Source of the DNA: Betaproteobacteria bacterium
GTDB lineage: Bacteria > Pseudomonadota > Gammaproteobacteria > Burkholderiales > Casimicrobiaceae
Assembly (NCBI GenBank): GCA_016716425.1
Contig: JADJWJ010000022.1
Coordinates: 1-64,000 of the forward strand
Length of the DNA: 64,000 nt
Reading direction: 5' to 3'
Shown here: positions 40,619 through 48,754 of the stretch, in pieces
How positions within the stretch are numbered: the stretch's first letter is position 1
Layout: every line of letters starts with the position of its first letter
The notes under the pieces: generated by a model
Database searches by the model: none
Told to the model about the DNA's origin: nothing
Seen by the model: only the letters and a program-made list of their open reading frames with translations
Position numbers and translations under genes: made by a program

Positions 40619-41851
40619 GTGCCGCGCCGCGCGACGCCGCCCAAGCCGAATCCCGACGCCGCACCGGGCGCGCCCGACGCCCCGGCTCCGGCGGTCCCGG
40701 TTCCACCGCCGGTGAAGCGCGCGCCAGCCGTGGCTCCGGCAGCGGCGAAACGGCCGGCGGCGGCGGCCCCGGTGCGTTCCAAGGACCCGACGGTCGCGAT
40801 TCCACCGCCGCCCGGGAAGACTGCCGCTGTGCCCCGCCGGAAGCCCGCGGCACCTCACGCGGCGAAGCCGCTGATCGTCGATCCCGAGGTGCCGGCGGTC
40901 GTCGAGCCGGCGCGGCAGGGGCCGGTGCGCCGCACCGCCCACATCGCGCCCGCCGGCGCGCTGCCGCCCGCGACCATCCCGCGCGAGGCGCTGGTGGCGC
41001 CGCGCAACGACCGCCTGCTGACGATCGCGCTATCGCTGTCGGTGCTGCTGCACCTCGTGGTGCTGACGATCCACTTCCGGCCGTTCGACCTGAAGAGCAC
41101 GAGCGATCGCGGACCGCCGCTGGAGGTGGCGCTCGTCAACGCGAAGACGGCCGCCAAACCGGCGAAGGCCGACATCCTCGCGCAGGCGAACCTCGACGGC
41201 GGCGGCAACACCGACGCCAACCGCCGCGCGAAGACGCCGCTGCCGGTGCTGCCGAAGAACAGCCCCGAGCAGCAGGTCGCGGTCGCGACCGAGCGCGTCG
41301 AGGCGCTGGAGAAGCAGACGCGCGAACTGATGACGCAGCTGCGCTCGGCGCCGACCGCACCGCCGGCGCCGGCGCCGACCGACGCCACCGACAAGCCGGA
41401 CCTGCCGACGGCCAACGAGCTGATGCAGAAGACGCTGGAGGCGATGCGGCTGGAAGCGCAGATCGCCAAGGACATGGACGCCTACCAGAAGCGGCCGAAA
41501 CGGCGCTTCGTCGGCGCCCGCGCGGAGGAGTACCGCTTCGCGCGCTACGTCGAGGACTGGCGCCTGAAGATCGAGCGCATCGGCAACCTCAACTACCCCG
41601 AGGCCGCGCGCCAGCAGAAGCTGTACGGGAACCTGCTGCTCACCGTGTCGATCAACAGCGACGGCAGCATCGACAAGGTCGATCTCGTCCGGACGTCGGG
41701 CAGCCGCATCCTCGACGCCGCCGCGATCCGGATCGTCGAGATGTCGGCGCCGTTCGCGCCGTTCCCGGCCGACATCAGGCGCGACACCGACATTCTGCAC
41801 ATCACGCGGACCTGGTCGTTCACCAAGGCGGACGCGCTGGAGTCGCAGTGA
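40619..41851 (+). CDS. TonB-family energy-transducing protein
   Basis: 410 residues from GTG 40619; ATG 40562 gives 19 more. Long Pro/Ala/Lys-rich N-terminus (1-125), one membrane helix LLTIALSLSVLLHLVVLTI near 137-155, a Pro/Ala-rich helical periplasmic region with coiled-coil character (VATERVEALEKQTRELMTQL) and a C-terminal TonB domain: NYPEAARQQKLYGNLLLTVS, SIDKVDLVRTSGSRILDAAA, RTWSFTK. The large cytoplasmic N-terminal extension is unusual compared with E. coli TonB but seen in Betaproteobacteria. No ExbBD nearby. Confidence 0.8.
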   Translation: MPRRATPPKPNPDAAPGAPDAPAPAVPVPPPVKRAPAVAPAAAKRPAAAAPVRSKDPTVAIPPPPGKTAAVPRRKPAAPHAAKPLIVDPEVPAVVEPARQGPVRRTAHIAPAGALPPATIPREALVAPRNDRLLTIALSLSVLLHLVVLTIHFRPFDLKSTSDRGPPLEVALVNAKTAAKPAKADILAQANLDGGGNTDANRRAKTPLPVLPKNSPEQQVAVATERVEALEKQTRELMTQLRSAPTAPPAPAPTDATDKPDLPTANELMQKTLEAMRLEAQIAKDMDAYQKRPKRRFVGARAEEYRFARYVEDWRLKIERIGNLNYPEAARQQKLYGNLLLTVSINSDGSIDKVDLVRTSGSRILDAAAIRIVEMSAPFAPFPADIRRDTDILHITRTWSFTKADALESQ

Positions 41852-41940
41852 ATTGGGGTCAGAGCTGTAATAATCGCGGCCTTGACCACGGCCATTCGTT
41901 CGGCCGGTCCCGGCGATCATTACTGCGCTGACCCCGATTC
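41851..41940. repeat. Inverted repeat D-like between tonB and aroE
   Basis: AATTGGGGTCAGAGCTGTAA and its imperfect complement TTACTGCGCTGACCCCGATT enclose an AATAATCGCG string (-10 like, 41869-41874) and a GGCC-rich core. Related to family D by the GGGGTCAG ends. It fills the whole tonB-aroE gap. Confidence 0.65.
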
Positions 41941-41945
41941 GATTC

Positions 41946-42764
41946 ATGGACCGCTACGCCGTCATCGGCAACCCCGTCGCCCACTCGAAGTCGCCGCAGA
42001 TCCACGCGGCGTTCGCGCGCGCGACCGGGCAGGAACTGACCTACGAGCGCCTGCTGGCGCCGCTCGGCGGCTTCGCCGAGGTCGCCGCGCAGTTCGCGCG
42101 CGACGGCGGGCTCGGGCTCAACGTGACGGTGCCGTTCAAGCTCGACGCGCTCGCCATCGCGGACAAGGCGAGCGAGCGCGCGCACGCGGCCGGCGCGTGC
42201 AACACGTTGAAGCGCGACGGTGAGGAGTGGTACGCCGACAACACCGATGGCGCCGGCATCATCCGCGACCTGACGTTCAACCTCGGCGTGCCGATCCGCC
42301 ACCGCGACGTGCTCGTGCTCGGTGCCGGCGGCGCCGCGCGCGGCATCATGCTGCCGCTGCTGCACGAGGAGCCGCGCTCGATCACGATCGCCAACCGCAC
42401 GATGGTGAAGGCCGACGCGCTGGTCGAGCGCTTCTCGGCGCAGGGGCCGGTCGCCTCCGTCGAGCTGTCCGAGTTGGCCGGCATGGACTTCGACGTCGTG
42501 ATCAACGCGACGAGCGCCGGGCTTTCCGGCGACGTCACGCTGCCGTGGCCGGCCGGGCTGTTCCGTCCGGGCAGCTTCGCCTACGACATGGTGTACGGCG
42601 ACGCGCCGACGGCATTCCTGCGCTGGGCTCGCGCGGGGGGCGCGGCCCGGTGGGCGGACGGCCTCGGCATGCTGGTCGAGCAGGCGGCGGAGAGCTTCGT
42701 GCTCTGGCGCGGCGTGCGGCCGGACACCCGCCCCGTGTTCGCACTGCTGCGTCCGGGGCGCTGA
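41946..42764 (+). CDS. aroE: Shikimate dehydrogenase
   Basis: 272 residues, NADP-dependent reduction of 3-dehydroshikimate in aromatic amino acid synthesis. NPVAHSKSPQIHAAFA (shikimate-binding Ser), NVTVPFKLDA (catalytic Lys), ADNTDGAGIIRDL, VLVLGAGGAARGIMLPLL (NADP site), IANRTMVKADAL, INATSAGLSGDVTLP, DMVYGDAPTAFL, DGLGMLVEQAAESFVLW. Complete. Stop overlaps the mtgA start (TGATG). Confidence 0.95.
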   Translation: MDRYAVIGNPVAHSKSPQIHAAFARATGQELTYERLLAPLGGFAEVAAQFARDGGLGLNVTVPFKLDALAIADKASERAHAAGACNTLKRDGEEWYADNTDGAGIIRDLTFNLGVPIRHRDVLVLGAGGAARGIMLPLLHEEPRSITIANRTMVKADALVERFSAQGPVASVELSELAGMDFDVVINATSAGLSGDVTLPWPAGLFRPGSFAYDMVYGDAPTAFLRWARAGGAARWADGLGMLVEQAAESFVLWRGVRPDTRPVFALLRPGR

Positions 42765-43477
42765 TGGCGGCGGCCCGCCGCGGCTCGGCGTGGCTGCGCT
42801 GGCTCGGCTGGTTCGCGTCCGCGGTCGCCGCCGCGCTCGTCGCGTTCCACCTGTGGTTCGCGGCGCAGATCGTGTGGTGGGGCAGCCATCCGGTCGGCGA
42901 AACGTCGTTCATGGCGCACCGGATGGACGAGCTGACCGCGAAGAACCCGAAGGCGAAGCTCAAGTACACGTGGGTGCCGTACGAGCGCATCTCCGGGAAC
43001 CTGAAGCGCGCGATGGTCGCGGCCGAGGACGCGAAGTTCGTCGAGCACGAGGGCTTCGACTGGGAGGGCATCCAGCTCGCCATCGAAAAGAACCAGAAGA
43101 AGGGCCGCGTGGTCGCCGGCGGCTCGACGATCACGCAGCAGCTCGCGAAGAACCTGTTCCTGACGCCGGCGCGCAGCTACGTGCGCAAGGCGGAGGAGGC
43201 GGTGATCACGGTGATGCTCGAGGCGCTGCTGCCCAAACGGCGGATCCTCGAGATCTATCTGAACGTCGTCGAGTGGGGCAACGGCGTGTTCGGGGCCGAG
43301 GCCGCCGCCCGCCACTACTTCGGCGTGTCCGCCGCCCAGCTGTCGGCGGAGCAGGCAGCGCGGCTTGCCGCCATGGCGCCCAACCCCCGCTTCTACGAGC
43401 GCAACCAGGGCGCCCCCGGCCTCAACCGCAAGATCGGGATCATCCTCTCCCGGATGCCGGCGGCCGAACTCCCTTAA
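42764..43477 (+). CDS. mtgA: Monofunctional biosynthetic peptidoglycan transglycosylase
   Basis: 237 residues. One N-terminal membrane helix (WLGWFASAVAAALVAFHLWF), then a glycosyltransferase 51 domain: YERISGNLKRAMVAAEDAKFVEHEGFDW (catalytic Glu), KGRVVAGGSTITQQLAKNL, RKAEEAVITVMLEALLPKRR, IYLNVVEWGNGVFGAEAAAR. Polymerises lipid II into glycan strands. Translationally coupled to aroE, the standard betaproteobacterial arrangement. Confidence 0.95.
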   Translation: MAAARRGSAWLRWLGWFASAVAAALVAFHLWFAAQIVWWGSHPVGETSFMAHRMDELTAKNPKAKLKYTWVPYERISGNLKRAMVAAEDAKFVEHEGFDWEGIQLAIEKNQKKGRVVAGGSTITQQLAKNLFLTPARSYVRKAEEAVITVMLEALLPKRRILEIYLNVVEWGNGVFGAEAAARHYFGVSAAQLSAEQAARLAAMAPNPRFYERNQGAPGLNRKIGIILSRMPAAELP

Positions 43478-43527
43478 GGGTCTGACCCCTAACATGCAAT
43501 GGAATGCATGTTAGGGGTCAGACCCTT
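43476..43527. repeat. 52-bp palindrome family D, copy 2
   Basis: Perfect 23-base arms beginning AAGGGTCTGACCCCTAACAT with loop ATGGAA. It starts within the mtgA stop codon (TAA) and shares GGTCTGACCC-TAACATGCA with copy 1 at 20284. A terminator role for the aroE-mtgA unit is possible. Confidence 0.8.
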
Positions 43528-43540
43528 GGGACATTGGCGG

Positions 43541-43546
43541 TAGAAT
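43541..43546 (+). promoter_or_regulatory. Possible -10 box TAGAAT before mgtE
   Basis: GCGGTAGAATGCGCC, 49 bases before the ATG at 43595, just after palindrome D2. Confidence 0.3.
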
Positions 43547-43594
43547 GCGCCCCGTCCGCACCACCCGCGCGTTGCCCTTGGCCCCGACCCCTTC

Positions 43595-45082
43595 ATGTCC
43601 GAGACCCTCGAAGAAGCTGCGGGCGAACGCCCGGAAGCGCGCGAGCGTGTCCAGGACGCGCTCGCCGAGATCACGGCGCTTCTGCGCAAGCACAGGCTGG
43701 TCGAAGGGCTCGTCCACGAACAGCTCGAGCACGCGCCGGTAGGCGACCACCCCGATCGCGGCGGGCTCGTCGAGAGCCTCGTCACCCGGCAGAACAAGGC
43801 GCAGCTCCAGCGCAAGCTCGACCGGCTGCACCCGGCCGACATCGCGTACGTCCTCGAGGCGCTGCCGCTCGACGAGCGGCTCTACATCTGGGACCTCGTC
43901 AAGGCCGACCGCGACGGCGAGATCCTGCTCGAGGTCTCCGAGCCGGTGCGCGAGTCGCTCATCTCCTCGATGGACACCGAGGAGCTGGTCGCAGCGGCCG
44001 AGACCCTCGACGCCGACGAGATCGCCGAGCTCGCCCCCGACCTCCCGCAGGAGGTGATGGACGACGTCTTCTCCAGCCTGCCGGTGGAGGAGCGCGAGCA
44101 GCTGCGCGCGGCGATGTCCTTCGACGACGACATGGTCGGCGCGCTGATGGACTTCGAGGACCTGCAGGTGCGCGCCGACGTCACGCTGGAGGTCGTGCTG
44201 CGCTACCTGCGCCGGTTCGACGAGCTGCCGTCGCAGACCGACCAGCTCTTCGTCGTCGACCGCGACGAGCGCCTGCTCGGCGTGCTGCCGGTCAACAAGC
44301 TGATCGTCACCGATCCCGACGCATTGGTCGCCGACGTCATGCAGCCGCCGGTGGTCAAGCTGCAGCAGCACGAGAAGGCCGACGAGGCGGCCAGCGCGTT
44401 CGAGCGCTACGACCTGGTGTCCGCACCGGTCGTCGACACCAACGACAAGCTCGTCGGCCGCGTCACCGTCGACGAGGTGCTCGACTTCGTCCGCGCGCGC
44501 GGCGAGGAGGACGTGCTGCAGCAGGCCGGCCTGCGCGAGGAAGAGGACGTGTTCGCGTCGGTCTGGAAGTCGTTCCAGAACCGCTGGGCGTGGCTGGCGA
44601 TCAACCTGGTGACGGCGTTCATCGCGTCGCGCGTGATCGGCGTGTTCGAGGGCTCCATCGAGAAGCTGGTCGCCCTTGCCGCGCTGATGCCGATCGTCGC
44701 CGGCATCGGCGGCAACTCCGGCAACCAGACGATCACGATGATCGTGCGCGCCGCGGCGCTCGGCCAGTTCGCGCGCGAGCACGCGCACGCGCTGATCCGC
44801 AAGGAGATCGTCGTCGCGCTGATCAACGGTCTCGTCTGGGGCGGCGTGATGGGGCTGGTCGCGATGCTGCTGTACAAGGACGTACCGCTCGGACTCGTGA
44901 TGGTGCTCGCGATGACGCTGAACCTGATGCTCGCCGCGTCGATGGGCGTGCTGATCCCGATGACGATGCTGAAGTTCGGCCGCGACCCCGCGCTGGGCTC
45001 GTCGGTCCTCATCACCGCCGTGACGGATTCCGGCGGCTTCTTCATCTTCCTGGGCCTGGCGACGCTGTTCCTGATCGCGTAG
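43595..45082 (+). CDS. mgtE: Magnesium transporter MgtE
   Basis: 495 residues. Cytoplasmic N domain (DALAEITALLRKHRLVEGL, LHPADIAYVLEALPLDERL, EELVAAAETLDADEIAELAPDL), then paired CBS domains (VDRDERLLGVLPVNKLIV, SAPVVDTNDKLVGRVTVDEV), and five membrane helices from about residue 320 with LMPIVAGIGGNSGNQTITM, RKEIVVALINGLVWGGVMG and PALGSSVLITAVTDSGGFF. Mg2+-gated channel of the inner membrane. Complete and of normal size for the betaproteobacterial form. Confidence 0.95.
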   Translation: MSETLEEAAGERPEARERVQDALAEITALLRKHRLVEGLVHEQLEHAPVGDHPDRGGLVESLVTRQNKAQLQRKLDRLHPADIAYVLEALPLDERLYIWDLVKADRDGEILLEVSEPVRESLISSMDTEELVAAAETLDADEIAELAPDLPQEVMDDVFSSLPVEEREQLRAAMSFDDDMVGALMDFEDLQVRADVTLEVVLRYLRRFDELPSQTDQLFVVDRDERLLGVLPVNKLIVTDPDALVADVMQPPVVKLQQHEKADEAASAFERYDLVSAPVVDTNDKLVGRVTVDEVLDFVRARGEEDVLQQAGLREEEDVFASVWKSFQNRWAWLAINLVTAFIASRVIGVFEGSIEKLVALAALMPIVAGIGGNSGNQTITMIVRAAALGQFAREHAHALIRKEIVVALINGLVWGGVMGLVAMLLYKDVPLGLVMVLAMTLNLMLAASMGVLIPMTMLKFGRDPALGSSVLITAVTDSGGFFIFLGLATLFLIA

Positions 45083-45161
45083 GGGCGGACGGGCCGGAAT
45101 AAGCGCCCGCCACCCCTGTTGACACCGGTGTCTCTTCGATCGACCAACACAGGAGAACCGC

Positions 45162-45536
45162 ATGCTGCGCAAGACGCTCCCGTACCTCTCGGCCGCCCTG
45201 CTGGCCTACGCGCTGTCCGCCGGCGCCCAGATGGCCCCGGCCAAGGCCGCGGCCGACGGCACGCTGACCGACGCCAAGGGCATGACGCTCTACACGTTCG
45301 ACCGCGACGCCGGCGGCAAGAGCGCCTGCAACGGCCCGTGCGCGACCAACTGGCCGCCGCTGATGGCCGGCGCCGACGCCAAGGCCTCGGGCGACTGGAC
45401 GATCATCACCCGTGACGACGGCGGCAAGCAGTGGGCGTACAAGGGCAAGCCGCTGTACGGCTGGGCCAAGGACACCAAGCCGGGTGACAAGACCGGCGAC
45501 GGCGTCAACAACGTCTGGCATACGGCGAAGCAGTGA
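45162..45536 (+). CDS. COG4315 secreted repeat protein
   Basis: 124 residues. Signal peptide MLRKTLPYLSAALLAYALSAGA. Mature part contains the tandem lipoprotein_15-type motifs: TLTDAKGMTLYTFDRDAGGKSACNGPCATNWPP and KQWAYKGKPLYGWAKDTKPGDKTGDG. Such proteins (COG4315) are periplasmic with unknown function, often beside ECF sigma factor genes. Here it is 70 bases upstream of one, so the pair may form a regulon. Confidence 0.8.
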   Translation: MLRKTLPYLSAALLAYALSAGAQMAPAKAAADGTLTDAKGMTLYTFDRDAGGKSACNGPCATNWPPLMAGADAKASGDWTIITRDDGGKQWAYKGKPLYGWAKDTKPGDKTGDGVNNVWHTAKQ

Positions 45537-45606
45537 TCGCCGCGTGCGCGGCGGGGGGCAGCGCCCCGGCCACCGCGCGCGTCGCTGCGCACCGGTCGAT
45601 CCGCGC

Positions 45607-46155
45607 ATGACGGCATCCCCGCCGGCCGACCCGCCGCTGCCGCAGCCGGACCTCATCGCGGCGCTGCCGCGGCTGCGCCGCTACGCGCGCGTGCTGACCG
45701 GCGACGCCGCGCGCGCGGACGACCTCGTGCAGGAGGCGCTGGCGCGGGCGTGGGAGAAGCGGCGGTTGTGGGCGGCGGGCAGCGACCTGCGCGCGTGGCT
45801 GTTCACCATCATGCACAACGTGTTCGTCAACCAGCGCGTGCTCGCGCGGCACGAGCGGCAGCACGTGTCGCTCGACGCCGAGGGCGACGGGCAGGAGGCG
45901 TGGCAGCTGCCGGTGCGCGCGATGCAATACACGCGCGTCGAGCTCATGGAACTGGTGCAGCACGTCGGCCGCCTGCCGGTCGAGCAGCGCGAGGTGCTGC
46001 TGCTCGCGGTCGTCGAGGAGCTGCGCTACGAGGAGATCGCCGCGGTCCTGAACATCCCGGTCGGCACCGTCATGTCGCGCCTGTCGCGTGCGCGCGAAAA
46101 GCTGCGCGCGGCGTTCGCCGTGCCGTCGTCGTCGTCGCTCAAGGTCGTGAAGTGA
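45607..46155 (+). CDS. ECF-type RNA polymerase sigma factor
   Basis: 182 residues from ATG 45607. Region 2: ALPRLRRYARVLTGDAARADDLVQEAL, RAWLFTIMHNVFVNQRV. Region 4: LPVEQREVLLLAVVEELRYEEIAAVLNIPVGTVMSRLSRAREKL. Directs transcription of a small stress or envelope regulon. The anti-sigma gene begins 11 bases on, the usual arrangement. Resembles EcfG/PrtI-type group factors but not enough to name. Confidence 0.9.
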   Translation: MTASPPADPPLPQPDLIAALPRLRRYARVLTGDAARADDLVQEALARAWEKRRLWAAGSDLRAWLFTIMHNVFVNQRVLARHERQHVSLDAEGDGQEAWQLPVRAMQYTRVELMELVQHVGRLPVEQREVLLLAVVEELRYEEIAAVLNIPVGTVMSRLSRAREKLRAAFAVPSSSSLKVVK

Positions 46156-46165
46156 GACCGTCGCC

Positions 46166-46970
46166 GTGACCACCAATCCGCTGCCCGTCACCGACGCCGA
46201 CGTCAACGCATACGTCGACGGCCAGCTCGCCCCCGCAGCGCGCGCCGGCCGTCGAGGACGCGATGGCGCGCGACCCGGCGCTCGCCGCGCGCGTCGCGGA
46301 GCTGCGCGCGCAGAACGCCGCGCTGCGCGACGCGCTCGACCCGTGGCTCGGGGAGGCGCTGCCCGACCGGCTCGTCGCGGCGACCGCCGCACCCGCGCGA
46401 GGCGCGCGCCGGTTCCCGCAATGGCTCGGGCTCACGGCAGCCGCCGCGGCGTCGCTCGTGATCGGCGTGGGGCTGGGCTGGTTCGGCCGCGATGCGTCGC
46501 TGCAGCACGACGGCATGCCGACGACGTTCACGCGGCAGGCGGCGCTCGTGCACACGCTGTACGCGGGCGACGTCAACCGCCCGGTCGAGATCTGGGCGGC
46601 CGAGGAAAAGCGGCTCGTCACCTGGCTGTCGAAGCGACTGGGCTTCCCGGTCCACGCGCCCGACCTCAACGGCGTCGGCTTCGCGCTGGTCGGCGGGCGC
46701 CTGGTCGCCGGCAACGAGATGCCGACGGCGCTCTTCGTCTACGAGAACGCCGACAAGCAGCGGCTGACGCTGCAGGTGCGCAAGCCGCCGACACCCGTCG
46801 AGGAGACGGCGTTCCGCTACGCGCTCGAGAACGGCGTGGGCGTCTACTACTGGATCGAGGAGGACTGCACGTACGCGCTGTCGGGCAACCTCGACCGCAC
46901 GCAGCTGCTGTCGATCGGCCGCGTCGTGTACGGGCAACTCGCCGCGTTCGAGGCCGCGCACCCGAAGTAG
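46166..46970 (+). pseudogene. Anti-sigma factor, one frameshift
   Basis: GTG 46166 begins VTTNPLPVTDADVNAYVDGQLAP, the zinc-less anti-sigma N-domain start. Near 46240 one extra base throws the frame; the other frame continues APAVEDAMARDPALAARV, then QWLGLTAAAAASLVIGVGLGWF (one membrane helix at about 90-110) and a periplasmic domain with AALVHTLYAGDVNRPVEIW, PDLNGVGFALVGGRLVAGNE, RYALENGVGVYYWIEED. Total about 267 codons. Likely binds the ECF sigma factor upstream. Could be sequencing error; if real, the sigma factor would be unchecked. Confidence 0.75.
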
Positions 46971-47054
46971 CGACGCCCCGGCCGCCCGGCCCTCTCTCCG
47001 CAATGCGGGACGAGGGTTGGCGGGCTGTTGCAATGCCCGCCGACATCCATTTCC

Positions 47055-47154
47055 GGGTGTCATCCCGAGCGCAGCGAGGGATCTGCTTCTGCCGTTGATC
47101 AACGAGTTGCGCACAAGCAGGTCCCTCGTCGCTGCGCTCCTCGGGATGACACCC
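47055..47154. repeat. Dispersed palindrome family C, copy 2
   Basis: GGGTGTCATCCCGAGCGCAG with GGATCTG, closed by GCTGCGCTCCTCGGGATGAC; same family as 38535-38632. The remainder of the 46971-47249 gap holds a partial A-like fragment (CCCTCTCTCCGC, 46990) and no gene. Confidence 0.8.
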
Positions 47155-47213
47155 AGGAGAACCTCGACAGCTTGTCAGGGTGAGGGGCGCGCGCGGCCCG
47201 CTGGCGCGTCCCC

Positions 47214-47219
47214 TACAAT
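47214..47219 (+). promoter_or_regulatory. Possible -10 box TACAAT before DUF2306
   Basis: CCCTACAATGCCGG, 30 bases before the GTG at 47250. First gene of the DUF2306 / aldolase-like / cyclase unit. Confidence 0.35.
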
Positions 47220-47249
47220 GCCGGCTTCGTCCGCCAGCGCCGTCCTCTC

Positions 47250-47639
47250 GTGCCGCACCCGGTTCCGCCCGTCGTCTACGTGCACCTCCTCTCCGCGCTC
47301 GCGGCGCTCGTGCTGGGCGCCGTGCAGCTCGCGCGCCGCAAGGGCACGCCGGGGCACCGCGCCCTCGGGTGGGTCTGGGTCGCGCTGATGACGACCGCTG
47401 CGGTGAGCTCGCTGTGGATGCCGGCGTTCCTGCGCCTGAACTGGGTCCACGTGTTCACGCTGGTGACGGCCATCTCGCTGCCGATGGGGATCTGGCAGAT
47501 CCGCCGCGGCGACCCGGAGAAGCACGCCGGCACGATGCGCGGGCTCTACATCGGCGGCCTCGTCATCGCCGGCGCGTTCACGCTGTCGCCGGGCCGCCTG
47601 CTGGGCGACCTCGTGTGGAAAGGCTGCTGGGCCTGCTGA
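47250..47639 (+). CDS. DUF2306 membrane protein
   Basis: 129 residues, GTG start. Four hydrophobic segments: VVYVHLLSALAALVLGAVQL, LGWVWVALMTTAAVSSLW, WVHVFTLVTAISLPMGIW, GLYIGGLVIAGAFTLSPGR. HRALGWVWV and HAGTMRGLYIGGLVIAG are DUF2306 signatures; His residues could bind haem, but this is not established. Stop overlaps the next start (TGATG). Confidence 0.8.
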   Translation: MPHPVPPVVYVHLLSALAALVLGAVQLARRKGTPGHRALGWVWVALMTTAAVSSLWMPAFLRLNWVHVFTLVTAISLPMGIWQIRRGDPEKHAGTMRGLYIGGLVIAGAFTLSPGRLLGDLVWKGCWAC

Positions 47640-48754
47640 TGCAGCGCGTGCCCGCCCGCATCGGCGACCCGCTCGCCGCCGTCGAGACCCCGGCGCTCGT
47701 CGTCGACCTCGACGCGTTCGAGCACAACCTCGACCTGATGGCCAACGCCGTGCGCGGCTCGGGCCTGGCACTCCGGCCGCACGCGAAGTCGCACAAGTGC
47801 CCCGACATCGCCAAGGCGCAGGTCGCGCGCGGTGCGGTGGGCATCTGCTGCCAGAAAGTCGACGAGGCCGCGGCGTTCGTCGCCGCCGGCATTGCCAACG
47901 TGCTCGTGACCAACGAGATCGTCGCACCGGCGAAGATCGCGCGACTGGCGGCGCTCGCGCGCAGCGCGACGATCGGCGTGCTGGTCGACGACATGCGCGT
48001 GATCGCGGACCTGTCGGCGGCGGCCTCGCTCGCCGGCGGCACGCTGCACGTCTACGTCGAGATCGACGTCGGCGCGCATCGGTGCGGCGTGGCATCCGGC
48101 GAGGCGGCCGTGCCGCTCGCGCGTGCGATCGCCGCGGCGCCGGGACTCGCGTTCCGCGGCCTGCACGCGTACCACGGCGCCGCGCAGCACCTGCGCCGCC
48201 CGGAGCAGCGGCTGGAAGCCATCGCCGCCGCGAGCCGGCAAGCCGCCGACACCAAGGCGGCCATCGAGCGCGCGGGCGTCGCGTGCCCGGTCGTGACCGG
48301 CGCCGGCACCGGCACGTGGCAGCTCGAGCGCGACAGCCGCATCTACACCGAACTGCAGCCGGGCTCGTACGTGTTCATGGACGCCGACTACCTGCGCAAC
48401 GCGCTGTCGCCGGACCAGCACCACTTCGAGCACAGCCTGTACGTGCTGGCGACCGTGATGAGCACGCCCACACCCGAGCGCGCGATCGTCGACGCGGGCC
48501 TGAAGGCGTTGGCGTTCGACTCCGGCCCGCCGCTCGTCCACGTCGCGCGCGGACTCGAGTACGTCAAGGCCTCCGACGAGCACGGCGTGCTCGAAGTCGA
48601 CCCGAAGCGCGCCCAGCCGGCGCTCGGCGACCGCGTGTGGTTGATCCCCGGCCACTGCGACCCGACGGTCAACCTCTACGACTGGATCGTCGGCATGCGC
48701 GGCGAGCGCGTCGAGTGCGTGTGGCCGGTGGCGGCACGCGGAGCGCTCGGTTGA
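47639..48754 (+). CDS. D-threonine-aldolase/D-serine-dehydratase-like PLP enzyme
   Basis: 371 residues. Fold type III PLP enzyme: TPALVVDLDAFEHNL, LRPHAKSHKCPDIAKAQ (PLP lysine in H-x-K-S-H-K), YVEIDVGAHRCGV, GLHAYHGAAQHLR, GAGTGTW. C-terminal D-Ser-dehydrat-like domain ends with IPGHCDPTVNLYD, the His and Cys/Asp being the metal ligands of this family. Would cleave D-3-hydroxy amino acids such as D-threonine, or dehydrate D-serine. Coupled by overlaps to DUF2306 and to the cyclase gene. Confidence 0.85.
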   Translation: MQRVPARIGDPLAAVETPALVVDLDAFEHNLDLMANAVRGSGLALRPHAKSHKCPDIAKAQVARGAVGICCQKVDEAAAFVAAGIANVLVTNEIVAPAKIARLAALARSATIGVLVDDMRVIADLSAAASLAGGTLHVYVEIDVGAHRCGVASGEAAVPLARAIAAAPGLAFRGLHAYHGAAQHLRRPEQRLEAIAAASRQAADTKAAIERAGVACPVVTGAGTGTWQLERDSRIYTELQPGSYVFMDADYLRNALSPDQHHFEHSLYVLATVMSTPTPERAIVDAGLKALAFDSGPPLVHVARGLEYVKASDEHGVLEVDPKRAQPALGDRVWLIPGHCDPTVNLYDWIVGMRGERVECVWPVAARGALG

